A stretch of 64,000 nt of DNA, from the NCBI RefSeq assembly GCF_900106585.1, contig NZ_FNWH01000004.1, forward strand, positions 124,001 through 188,000, given 5' to 3'. The notes beneath the pieces were generated by a model, which did no database searches, had not been told where the DNA came from, and was given only the letters and a program-made list of their open reading frames with translations. This stretch comes from Acidaminococcus timonensis (GTDB taxonomy: Bacteria; Bacillota; Negativicutes; Acidaminococcales; Acidaminococcaceae). Of this stretch, positions 1 to 7,222 are shown piece after piece (the stretch's first letter is position 1; each line of letters opens with the position of its first letter). A program made the position numbers and the translations under genes.

Positions 1-456
1 CAGCACACAGGCATGGCTCAGTTTGGCACCCAGGTAGTCATCCCGCAGATCCGTATGGGCATCGAAATGGATGATTTCCAGATCCGGATATTTCTTGAAG
101 ACCGCCCGCACGGCCCCCAATGTCACCAGGTGTTCGCCCCCCAGCATGAAGGGAAGCTTTCCGTCCCGCAAAATGGTGGCCGTCCGCTGCTCGATGTCCT
201 GCAGGGCCATTTCGGAACTGCCGAAGCACAGCTCCAGATCGCCGCTGTCGAAGATGTCGTAGTCTTCCAGATCCTTATCCTGGTAGGGACTGTAGGTCTC
301 CAGCCCGAAGCTTTCATGGCGGATGGCCGAAGACCCGAACCGGGCCCCGGGCCGGAAGCTGGTAGTGGAGTCAAAGGGCGCCCCGAACAGGACGATTTTC
401 GCATCCTCGTAGGGTGCTTCACAGGCCAGGAAGGTCTCCACATTATTTTTCAGCAT
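1..456 (-). CDS. speB: Agmatinase (ureohydrolase), 3' part cut by window edge
   Basis: Hydrolyses agmatine to putrescine and urea in the cytoplasm. The 152 N-terminal residues in the window carry two metal-binding signatures of the arginase/agmatinase family: GGEH at residues 106-109 and DAHTDLR at 132-138, where His and Asp hold the two Mn ions. The ATG at 456 lies 14 nt inside the end of speE, so the two genes are translationally coupled. It is the last gene of speA-speE-speB. With an arginine-type decarboxylase upstream, this supports an arginine-agmatine-putrescine route. The C-terminal half lies beyond the left edge. Formiminoglutamase or another ureohydrolase is possible but less likely in this operon. 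Confidence 0.93.
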   Translation of the reverse strand, partial: MLKNNVETFLACEAPYEDAKIVLFGAPFDSTTSFRPGARFGSSAIRHESFGLETYSPYQDKDLEDYDIFDSGDLELCFGSSEMALQDIEQRTATILRDGKLPFMLGGEHLVTLGAVRAVFKKYPDLEIIHFDAHTDLRDDYLGAKLSHACVL

Positions 457-1309
457 TGTCTTCCACCTCTTTCAGCATCTCCTCCAGGAAGGCCGGCAGC
501 CAGAAGGCGCCCACGTGCAGCCGGGTGGTGTAATACCGGGTATGCATGTTCAGGGCTTCCCAGGCCGGGGCGTCCAGGTCGTTGATGGGGTGGTACTTCT
601 TGCTGGCGAAGCCGAAGGTCCAGTAGCCCGCCGCGTAGGTGGGGATGTGGGCCTGGTACACCTTGCTGATGGGGAACGTGCTGACGATGCGCTGGTGGCT
701 CCGCTGCATGGCGATGGCGTCTTCCTTATAGAAGGGACTGCCCTGCTGGTTCACCATGATGCCGTCTTCCCGCAGTGCGTTGTAGCAGCTGCCGTAGAAT
801 TCCCGGGTGAAGAACCCTTCGGACGGTCCGAAAGGATCCACGGAATCCACGATGATCAGGTCGTAGCTGTTTTCCCGATGGCGGATGAATTTCAGCGCGT
901 TCTCAAAATAGATATGTACCCGGCGGTCGTCCATCCGGCAGGCATTCCCCGGCAGATAGTTCCGGCAGGCTTCCACCACCATGGGATCCATCTCCACCAG
1001 GTCGATTTTCTCCACCCGGTCGTAGCGGGTCAGTTCCCGTACCACGCCGCCGTCCCCGGCGCCGATCACCAGGATGTCCTTGATGCCCTTGTGCACTGCC
1101 ATGGGCACGTGGGTCATCATCTCATCGTAGATGAACTCATCCCGCTCGGTCAGCATCACATTGCCGTCCAGCGTCAGGACCCGGCCGAACTCCGGTGTCT
1201 CAAAGATATCGATCCGCTGGAAATCACTTTGCTTGGAAAACAGATGACGATCCACCCGCAGGCTGTGTTTCACATCCGGCGTATGGAATTCGCTGAACCA
1301 CATTTCCAT
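443..1309 (-). CDS. speE: Spermidine synthase (polyamine aminopropyltransferase)
   Basis: Transfers an aminopropyl group from decarboxylated S-adenosylmethionine to putrescine. The 288-residue protein has the usual family length. It shows the polyamine-site motif YDEMMTHVP (about 61-69), the nucleotide-binding loop GAGDGG (83-88), an acidic residue at the end of the next strand (VEMDPM, about 105-110) and the catalytic DSVDP (about 155-159). The ATG at 1309 follows a GAGGGGGA ribosome-binding site. It is 16 nt downstream of speA and overlaps speB. The final residues are encoded in the overlap. Confidence 0.96.
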   Translation of the reverse strand: MEMWFSEFHTPDVKHSLRVDRHLFSKQSDFQRIDIFETPEFGRVLTLDGNVMLTERDEFIYDEMMTHVPMAVHKGIKDILVIGAGDGGVVRELTRYDRVEKIDLVEMDPMVVEACRNYLPGNACRMDDRRVHIYFENALKFIRHRENSYDLIIVDSVDPFGPSEGFFTREFYGSCYNALREDGIMVNQQGSPFYKEDAIAMQRSHQRIVSTFPISKVYQAHIPTYAAGYWTFGFASKKYHPINDLDAPAWEALNMHTRYYTTRLHVGAFWLPAFLEEMLKEVEDNAEK

Positions 1310-1325
1310 TGGTATTTTCCCCCTC

Positions 1326-2783
1326 TTAGGCTAACACATTCAGATGCTTCAGCTCCGGATCTTCCGAACCGGTCATGCTGCAGCCCTTCTCTTTGGCGTA
1401 CCGGATATGTTCCAGCACGGTCTTCGTAATCTTTTCGCCCGGCGCCAAAAGCGGGATCCCAGGCGGATAACACATGACGAACTCGCTGCACACCCGGCCT
1501 TCGCACTGTTCCAGAGGCAGGCTCACCTTATCGGCGTAGAAGGCCTCCTGCGGGCTGGTGACCACCACCGGTTCCACATATTCCTGGGTCAGCATGCCGG
1601 TGGGATCTTTCTGGTAGCGGCGGCGGATTTCTGCCAGGGCACTGACCAGCCGTTCCAGATCCTGGATCCGGTCCCCCATGGACAGATAGGCCAGGATGTT
1701 GCCGATATCGCCGAATTCGATCTGGATGTCGTAATCATCCCGCAGGATATCATACACTTCGATGCCGGCCAGGCCGATGTCCAGGGTGTGGATGCTCAGC
1801 TTGGTATTGTCGAAATCGAACACGGAATCCCCGTTCATCAGTTCCCGGCCAAAGGCATAGTATCCGCCGATGTTGTTGATTTCCTGCCGGGCGTATTCCG
1901 CCATATCCACCACTTTGTGGAAGATTTCCCGGCCGTGGAGCGCCAGACGTCGCCGGCTGATGTCCAGGCTGCTCATGAGCAGGTAGCTGCCGGAGGTGGT
2001 CTGGGTCAGGTTGATGATCTGGCGCACATAACCTGCATGGACCTTGGGTCCGGTGAGCAGGAAGCTGCTCTGGGTCAGGCTGCCGCCGCTCTTGTGCATG
2101 GAAATGGCGGCCATGTCCGCTCCGGCCGCCATGGCCGATACGGGCAGTCCGCTGCCAAAATAGAAGTGGGTGCCGTGGGCTTCGTCCGCCAGACACAGCA
2201 TGCCGGCCTCATGAGCCATGCGTACGATGGAGCGCAGATCGCTGCAGATGCCGTAGTACGTGGGGTTGTTCACCACCACCGCCACTGCATCCGGATTTTC
2301 CCGGATGGCCCTGGCCACCTGTTCCCGTTTCATGCCCAGGCTGATGCCCAGCCGGGGATCCACATCCGGGTTCACATACACCGGAATGGCACCGCACAGC
2401 ACCAGAGCATTGATCATGCTCTTATGCACGTTCCGGGGCAGGATGATCTTATCTCCCCGCTTGCAGGAAGACAGGATCATGGACTGGACGGCACTGGTGG
2501 TACCTCCCACCATCAAAAAAGCCTGGGAAGCCCCGAACGCATCGGCGGCCAGTTTTTCTGCCTCCCGGATGACGGATACCGGGTGGCACAGGTTGTCCAG
2601 GGGCTTCATGCTGTTCACATCCACTCCCACACATTTTTCCCCCAGGAATTCTGTCAGTTCCGGGTTTCCCCGGCCCCGTTTGTGGCCGGGCACGTCAAAG
2701 GGCACCACCCGCATTTTCCGGAAGCGTTCCAGTGCTTCGTAGATGGGCGCCCGATCCTGTTTCAACCGATATTGCTTTTCCAA
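1326..2783 (-). CDS. speA: Orn/Lys/Arg decarboxylase, probably arginine decarboxylase
   Basis: PLP-dependent fold-I amino acid decarboxylase of the short Bacillus SpeA/YaaO type, 485 residues. Seen: VPGHKRGRGNP near the N-terminus (31-41), DEAHG (200-204) for PLP contact and SMHKSGGS with the Schiff-base lysine at about 231. The C-terminal domain has YPPGIPLLAPGE. A TTG start at 2783 is preferred because GGGGAGGG lies 5 nt upstream. The reading frame stays open upstream to 2831 but has no ribosome-binding site there and would cross a terminator hairpin. The substrate is inferred to be arginine because agmatinase is in the same operon; lysine or ornithine cannot be excluded. Expression is probably controlled through the leader at 2822-3144. 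Confidence 0.88.
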   Translation of the reverse strand: MEKQYRLKQDRAPIYEALERFRKMRVVPFDVPGHKRGRGNPELTEFLGEKCVGVDVNSMKPLDNLCHPVSVIREAEKLAADAFGASQAFLMVGGTTSAVQSMILSSCKRGDKIILPRNVHKSMINALVLCGAIPVYVNPDVDPRLGISLGMKREQVARAIRENPDAVAVVVNNPTYYGICSDLRSIVRMAHEAGMLCLADEAHGTHFYFGSGLPVSAMAAGADMAAISMHKSGGSLTQSSFLLTGPKVHAGYVRQIINLTQTTSGSYLLMSSLDISRRRLALHGREIFHKVVDMAEYARQEINNIGGYYAFGRELMNGDSVFDFDNTKLSIHTLDIGLAGIEVYDILRDDYDIQIEFGDIGNILAYLSMGDRIQDLERLVSALAEIRRRYQKDPTGMLTQEYVEPVVVTSPQEAFYADKVSLPLEQCEGRVCSEFVMCYPPGIPLLAPGEKITKTVLEHIRYAKEKGCSMTGSEDPELKHLNVLA

Positions 2784-2821
2784 GCTGTTTCCCTCCCCAG
2801 TGCTTTTTTCCTTCAGTACAA

Positions 2822-3144
2822 AAAAACGCAAGCTGCCCCTTGCAGCTTGCGTTTTAAGGTCTCATCCGGTATTTCGGTTTGCTTCTTTTGGGAATCCCCG
2901 TTACGAACGACTCTTATTGACCGTTTCACAAGTCTGCGCACAGACGCATTGCGGTTATGAAGTAACCAACTTATAAAAGTTGAACCAGCAGGTTCAATCA
3001 ATAAGGCTGCAAACCAGTTGCCGCCAATTCGGCAGTGGACCCGGCTGTCCGTATGGCCTTGACCGGACAGCTGCCCCGAAAGGGCAGGACCCCTGTCCAG
3101 TGGTCCTGTAATGAATCCGAAAACCCGTAACCGAATTTTCAAAT
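2822..3144 (-). ncRNA. Structured 5' leader or small RNA upstream of speA (class not recognised)
   Basis: About 320 nt lie between a strong promoter and an intrinsic terminator, without a credible ORF. Several hairpins are visible on the minus strand: CTGCCC/GGGCAG nested inside CTGGACAG/CTGTCCGG, TGCCG/CGGCA, TTGAACC/GGTTCAA, AACTT/AAGTT, GGTTA/TAACC and GTCTG/CAGAC. The 5' segment AATTCGGTT (3129-3137) can pair with AACCGAAAT (2871-2879) near the 3' end, closing the whole fold. I see no T-box (TGGNACCGCG), lysine-riboswitch, SRP or RNase P signature. Possible roles are a polyamine- or arginine-sensing attenuator or an independent ncRNA. Confidence 0.6.
2823..2855 (-). terminator. Intrinsic terminator in the speA leader
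   Basis: A perfect 14-bp stem (arms 2823-2836 and 2842-2855) with a 5-nt loop, followed on the minus strand by a run of U. It sits about 40 nt before the speA start codon. It must therefore be either an attenuator for the polyamine operon or the end of a free-standing RNA. Confidence 0.88.
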
Positions 3145-3151
3145 CGTAAAA

Positions 3152-3180
3152 ATTTTAACATACCCCCACCCCGTTGTCAA
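3152..3180 (-). promoter_or_regulatory. Sigma-70 promoter of the speA leader
   Basis: Minus strand: perfect -35 TTGACA (3175-3180), 17-nt spacer, -10 TAAAAT (3152-3157). Transcription should start near 3144. Confidence 0.85.
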
Positions 3181-3247
3181 TTTCATCTTGTCTTCCCCTC
3201 CTCCCCGTGCTACCATGGGAACAGACTTTTCGAAGGGAGCTGTTGGG

Positions 3248-4225
3248 ATGAGGAGAGAGGAATGGGTACGGAGCCAGATACGGAGTCCCTGGCACTGGGG
3301 GAGTCTTTTGGCTCTCTGGGGGCTGGGGTATTACTCCTTAGGCTGGGCGGGCCATGGCCACATGACGGCCGCCATAGTGGGGTGGGTGCTGTTCCTGCTG
3401 GTAGAAACGGCTCCCATGCTCTGGACCATGCTGCTCTTCACCGGAGTGATGATGGCCCTGTCCAGGATTTTTCCCCCCGTGGCCCTGATTTTCATCATCA
3501 TCGGCATCGTGTTCTTCATCCTCCGGATCCGCTACGTGATCCAGAACGCCCAGCTGCTGGCCAGCGGGTTCCTGGTATATATGGTCTACTATGAGCTTTT
3601 TTCCGACCGGATGCGGCTGGGCTGGGAATTGGTGGAAGCCTGCTACAGAGTGGTGACCCTGGGGCATCTCATCCCCATACCCTGGTGGCTGCTGCATTTT
3701 TTGTCCTACCTGGCCCTGCTCCTGGCCGCCGGACTGCCGGTGCTCCTGGTCCATCTGCTTCTCCGGTTTTCCTATCGGAAAGGCTACGAAAGCCGCAGCG
3801 CCCTCACGGTACTGTTCGGCCTGCCTCTGGTGGTGATTTCTTTCCTGCTGCCGTTCCTGAAGATCCTGGGGGCCTTTGAGGGAGCCGCCTTTACCGACGC
3901 CGGCCACACGGTCCACACGGGAGGGGACGGAGTCCACGGCACCGATGGTTTCCACGGCACGGGAGACGGCCATCCGGTCCCGGTCCACCACGTGAACGGC
4001 TATTTCCGATCCTCCCCCGACGGGGGTACCACCTATGTCCATCCCCATGTGGCCACCAATCCGGATGGGATCTTGGAAAACAACCTGTCCTACCACGGAC
4101 CCCATCCCATGTCCGGACCGGAAGGAATCCCCCAGGTCCGATCGGCTGCCGGCCATCCATTCCAAGGGCCAAATGTGGATACAGTGCCAGGAATCGGAAA
4201 AGAGGAAAAGAAAAAGGAGGTGTGA
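3248..4225 (+). CDS. Multi-pass membrane protein with His/Gly-rich C-terminal tail, unknown function
   Basis: Not recognised as a named family. The 325-residue product starts at ATG 3248, 8 nt after AAGGGAG; the longer upstream reading has no ribosome-binding site. Hydrophobic stretches at about 16-33, 40-72, 75-95, 103-118, 142-172 and 183-207 predict six or seven membrane spans. After residue 212 comes a soluble tail rich in His and Gly. It contains GYFRSSPDGGTTYVHPH and NPDGILENN, resembling the short motif GYxRxDGTxVxPHxRTNPDGxxxNN that many bacterial proteins carry near their end. The protein ends in a Lys/Glu-rich stretch. The stop codon overlaps a terminator arm that an IS element has since split. 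The tail may bind metal; that is inference. Confidence 0.8.
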   Translation: MRREEWVRSQIRSPWHWGSLLALWGLGYYSLGWAGHGHMTAAIVGWVLFLLVETAPMLWTMLLFTGVMMALSRIFPPVALIFIIIGIVFFILRIRYVIQNAQLLASGFLVYMVYYELFSDRMRLGWELVEACYRVVTLGHLIPIPWWLLHFLSYLALLLAAGLPVLLVHLLLRFSYRKGYESRSALTVLFGLPLVVISFLLPFLKILGAFEGAAFTDAGHTVHTGGDGVHGTDGFHGTGDGHPVPVHHVNGYFRSSPDGGTTYVHPHVATNPDGILENNLSYHGPHPMSGPEGIPQVRSAAGHPFQGPNVDTVPGIGKEEKKKEV

Positions 4226-4234
4226 AAAAGCATT
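4206..4234 (+). terminator. Left arm of a terminator split by an IS insertion
   Basis: AAAAAGGAGGTGTGAAAAA followed by GCATT. Its partner TTTTTCACACCCCCTTTTT lies beyond the IS at about 5776-5795. Without the element and one copy of the ATT duplication, the two arms form a bidirectional hairpin with a loop of about 4 nt. It would serve the membrane protein gene on the plus strand and the hydrogenase gene on the minus strand. Confidence 0.75.
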
Positions 4235-4296
4235 TGATGTGACCCCAAAAAGTTAGACCTTAGTAACGAGATGGTTTTTACCGTCTCGTTACTTTT

Positions 4297-5142
4297 TTAT
4301 GCTGCCTGCAAGGAAAGCCTGTATTGAACAGGACTTTTCCAGCCCAGTTTTTCCTTGATTCTTTGCTCGTTATAGTATTTGATGTATCGTTCGATAGCGC
4401 CTTTTAATTCTTTGTAGCTGTAGTAGGTCACTCCGTAATATATTTCCTGCTTCAGTAAGCCGAAGAAGTTTTCCATTACAGCGTTATCATGACAGTTGCC
4501 TTTTCGAGACATGCTCTGAAAAATTCGTTCGTTTTTTAGTCTTTTGGTATAGAATTTCATTTGGTATGCCCAGCCCTGATCGGAGTGAAATGTTCTTCGA
4601 TACGGACAATCAGCAGTAATTTTGATTGCTTTGGCTTGAGCTTCCAGTATGCTGTTAGCCGAAGGATATTTGGCTATTCCATAGCTGATGATTTCATTAT
4701 TGAACATGTCCAGGAAAGGATCCAGATAAAGCTTGCGCAGAGTCAAATGTCCCTGTGAATCTGCTTCATAGTATTTGAATTCTGAAGTGTCGGTCGTAAT
4801 CTTCTGGTGAGGGATATTCGTCTCAAAACGACGATGTATCCTATTTGGAGCAATGGTTCCTACCTTACCCTTATAGGAGCTGTATTTACGGCTCTTCCGG
4901 GTAAAAGATGTTACCTGAAGGCTCAGTTTCTGCATGATACGTTGAACTTTCTTCTTGTTCACGCAAATCCCTTGGTTCTTTAGCTCACCGGTCATGCGAC
5001 GGTATCCATAATCTTTATGCTGGCTGCGGATTTCCTGTATTTTCTCCTCTACTTCCTGGTCTGGATTCTCGCGGTCAAACCGTTTCTGCCAGTACATATA
5101 GGTTGCTTTGGGCATTTGCGTATAGGAGAGAATGTCTTTCAA
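4297..5142 (-). CDS. IS3-family transposase OrfB (rve integrase domain)
   Basis: Catalytic half of the transposase, 281 residues as an independent ORF. It contains an HTH_21-like region (YGYRRMTGELKNQG) and an rve domain with the DDE residues in TTDTSEFKYY, HSDQGWAY and AVMENFFGLLK. The stand-alone TTG start overlaps the OrfA stop (TTGA). Reading the OrfB frame further upstream gives RVAKIISSLRGSFKLKDIL, a usual OrfB beginning, so the active enzyme is probably an OrfAB fusion made by -1 frameshifting. A run of five A (5189-5193 on the complement) is a candidate slip site. Confidence 0.93.
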   Translation of the reverse strand: MKDILSYTQMPKATYMYWQKRFDRENPDQEVEEKIQEIRSQHKDYGYRRMTGELKNQGICVNKKKVQRIMQKLSLQVTSFTRKSRKYSSYKGKVGTIAPNRIHRRFETNIPHQKITTDTSEFKYYEADSQGHLTLRKLYLDPFLDMFNNEIISYGIAKYPSANSILEAQAKAIKITADCPYRRTFHSDQGWAYQMKFYTKRLKNERIFQSMSRKGNCHDNAVMENFFGLLKQEIYYGVTYYSYKELKGAIERYIKYYNEQRIKEKLGWKSPVQYRLSLQAA

Positions 5143-5717
5143 CTTGAATGATCCTCGGAGACTGGAGATGATTTTCGCAACTCTCTCATTTTTGCTTCGT
5201 CCTCTAAACGCAGTCTCCTCAGTTCTTTTAAAAAAGCATTCTCTATTCGGAGTTTAAGGTTTTCATTCTCTAACTCCTGGACATGTTCCACACTGATGTT
5301 GACCATCGGTTGTTGAACCTGGGTATCTGTTTTTTTGGGTTTTGATTGGCTCAAAGTCTTTTTCCTACCTTTTTTATGTGACCGTAACGCATCCGGCCCC
5401 GCAATTTTAAATTCATTGACCCATCTGGAAATCAATGACGGATTGTTGATTCCTACACGAATTGCCAATTCCTGATATGAGATTTCATTTGTTAAGTAAG
5501 ACTCTACCACAGAAAGTTTTTCTTTGAAAGAGTATATTTTTTGAGAGCGAGATCTCTTCAGACCATTATCTCCAAATGCCTTGTAAGCAGCAGCCCACTT
5601 TAGCAGCTGGCTGCTACTTGCCATCCCATATTTACGTGAAATAGAAATACACCCTTTGTCACTGTTCAAGTATTCCAGTACTATTTTTTTCTTAAATTCA
5701 TAGCTGTGTCTTGCCAT
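5139..5717 (-). CDS. IS3-family transposase OrfA (DNA-binding helix-turn-helix)
   Basis: 192 residues from ATG 5717. Two repeated helix-turn-helix segments (YEFKKKIVLEYLNSDKG and FKEKLSVVESYLTNEISY) bind the IS ends. A C-terminal leucine-zipper-like coil (VQELENENLKLRIENAFL) mediates oligomerisation. This is the two-HTH OrfA layout of the IS150 group. The frame overlaps OrfB by four nucleotides. An in-frame ATG further upstream (5735) lies inside the terminal repeat and is unlikely to be the start. Confidence 0.9.
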   Translation of the reverse strand: MARHSYEFKKKIVLEYLNSDKGCISISRKYGMASSSQLLKWAAAYKAFGDNGLKRSRSQKIYSFKEKLSVVESYLTNEISYQELAIRVGINNPSLISRWVNEFKIAGPDALRSHKKGRKKTLSQSKPKKTDTQVQQPMVNISVEHVQELENENLKLRIENAFLKELRRLRLEDEAKMRELRKSSPVSEDHSS

Positions 5718-5795
5718 AAAAAAACTAACCCCCAATTGTTAGATTTTTGGTCTAACAATTGGGGGTCAGCTCAATTTTTTCACACCCCCTTTTTG

Positions 5796-7055
5796 TCAAT
5801 CAAATTTCCGGTCGTACAGATCGCTGTTCTGCAGGAATTCTTCCACAGTGGAGAATCCCAGCTTCTTCAGCAGCTCGATGACATAGGGATTTTCCGCCGG
5901 AGTCTTGTAGGTGGCCTGGTCTCCGTAGGCCTGTACGTTCTTCTTGCCTTCCTCCCGGTTCACCAGAGCCTTGGGACCGCCCACGCAGCCACCTTTGCAG
6001 CCCATGCCTTCGAAGAAGTTCCCCTCATGGTTCCCCTTCAGGATGTTGTCGATCATGGCCCGGCATTCAGGCACACTGTCCGCCCGGCGGATCTTCATGG
6101 GCAGGGTCCGGTTGGGGTTCAGCCGTTTCACCGTGGCATCCACGGCAGCAGCCACGCCGCCCGCATAGGCATAACAGATCCCCGCCCTGGAGGCGTGGGG
6201 CACATTTTCTTCCGGCAGGCTCTTCAGATCCAGGTTCGTGGTGCTGAACAGATCCCGCAGTTCCTCGTAGGTGAGCACATAGTCGATGGCCCCCTTCAGA
6301 TCCGGTTCCTTGATTTCCGCCTTCTTGGCCATGCAGGGACCGATGAAGACGGTCCTGGCATTGGGATGGAGGACTTTGACCGTACGTCCTCCTGCAATCA
6401 TGGGCGAAACCGATCCGGGCACATTGGGCATCAGCTGATGGTACAAACGGCGGATCATGGCGATCCACATGGGGCAGCAGCAGCTGGTCAGCTGGAAGTC
6501 CCCTTCCTTATTGACGTTCTTGTTGAATTCCAGGGCTTCCTTCAGGGTCAGGATATCCGCGAACACGGCTACCTCCAGCATCCCGGAAAAGCCCAGCATC
6601 TTCAGGGCGGTCCGCAGCTTGCCGGCTGTGACCTCAGGGCCGAACTGACCGGAAAAAGCCGGTGCCACCAGCGCAAAAATAGGGGTATCCCCTTGCTTCA
6701 GGGCTTCCACCACCGGAATGATGTCCTTTTTGGTCTTCAGGGATTCCAGCTTGCAGGCATCCACACAGGCCTGGCAACCCACGCATTTGTCCGGGTCGAT
6801 CTGGACACCGTCCGCGCTGGGGCGCATGGCATCCCACTGGCATACCTTCACACAATCTGCCTGTTTGTCCTCAGAACAGGTGCAGGGTTTTACCCGCCAC
6901 ACCAGGCTGGTTTCCTCCGGATGGGCCAGGCATTCGATCAGCTTGGGATCCCCTTCCGGTACATCGGTTACGTCCTTGCCGTCCACAGCCCGTTTCAGCA
7001 TTTTGTGGTACAGCTCGTCCATGGTAATGTCATGTTTTTTTTCGTTTTCGCTCAT
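5796..7055 (-). CDS. [FeFe] hydrogenase, group B-like, with ferredoxin-type N-terminus
   Basis: 419 residues. N-terminal Fe-S ligands appear as CTC...CVKVC (58-72) and CVGCQACVDAC (91-101). The H-cluster domain has L1 TSCCCPMW (190-197), L2 GPCMAKKAE (239-247) and L3 EGMGCKGGCVGGPK (349-362). L1 has one more Cys than the TSCCP of bidirectional enzymes, and L3 reads GCKGGC where those have ACPGGC. From memory, both traits fit the group B clade typified by clostridial HydIII. The likely role is ferredoxin-linked H2 turnover in the cytoplasm. The start has GGGGAGG upstream. It stands alone, and its terminator was split by the neighbouring IS. It differs clearly from HydA at 19244. Confidence 0.85.
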   Translation of the reverse strand: MSENEKKHDITMDELYHKMLKRAVDGKDVTDVPEGDPKLIECLAHPEETSLVWRVKPCTCSEDKQADCVKVCQWDAMRPSADGVQIDPDKCVGCQACVDACKLESLKTKKDIIPVVEALKQGDTPIFALVAPAFSGQFGPEVTAGKLRTALKMLGFSGMLEVAVFADILTLKEALEFNKNVNKEGDFQLTSCCCPMWIAMIRRLYHQLMPNVPGSVSPMIAGGRTVKVLHPNARTVFIGPCMAKKAEIKEPDLKGAIDYVLTYEELRDLFSTTNLDLKSLPEENVPHASRAGICYAYAGGVAAAVDATVKRLNPNRTLPMKIRRADSVPECRAMIDNILKGNHEGNFFEGMGCKGGCVGGPKALVNREEGKKNVQAYGDQATYKTPAENPYVIELLKKLGFSTVEEFLQNSDLYDRKFD

Positions 7056-7222
7056 TTTGCCTCCCCTTGAAACAAATCCGTCCGTATCATTGGATTATGG
7101 TTTATGGCTGAGGATCCGTGTTCGGCCGCTGGCCGACCTGGGTCCGGACGCCCCTCATGGGTCGTCCCTACGGAATGCAGCGGATCCTTCAGTGAAATCC
7201 GTCCTGCTTTTCACTTATTATA
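7056..7222. repeat. Intergenic palindromic repeat remnant
   Basis: The gap between the hydrogenase promoter side and the ABC-F gene holds a hairpin TCGGCC/GGCCGA and a segment GGACGCCCCTCATGGGTCGTCC. This resembles GC-rich dispersed intergenic repeats of Firmicutes and the element at 21072-21119. No ORF is supported. Confidence 0.4.

Larger units (their letters stand above)
4235..5773 (-). mobile_element. IS3-family insertion sequence (IS150-like), apparently complete
   Basis: The 1,539-bp element has terminal inverted repeats beginning TGA..TGACCCC (left 4235-4259, right 5749-5773), imperfectly matched, continuing into GTTAGACC. A 3-bp ATT direct repeat flanks it (4232-4234 and 5774-5776), as expected for IS3-family insertion. 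It carries two overlapping minus-strand ORFs. The codon use and AT content are unlike the GC-rich neighbours, which points to recent arrival. Confidence 0.88.

Noticed and set aside
1344-2960. 538-residue plus-strand ORF
   Set aside because: Antisense shadow of speA produced by GC-rich third positions; His/Gln/Gly-rich low-complexity protein.
2813-3142. 109-residue minus-strand ORF across the speA leader
   Set aside because: No ribosome-binding site, a weak start codon, reads through the terminator hairpin and has no recognisable protein features.
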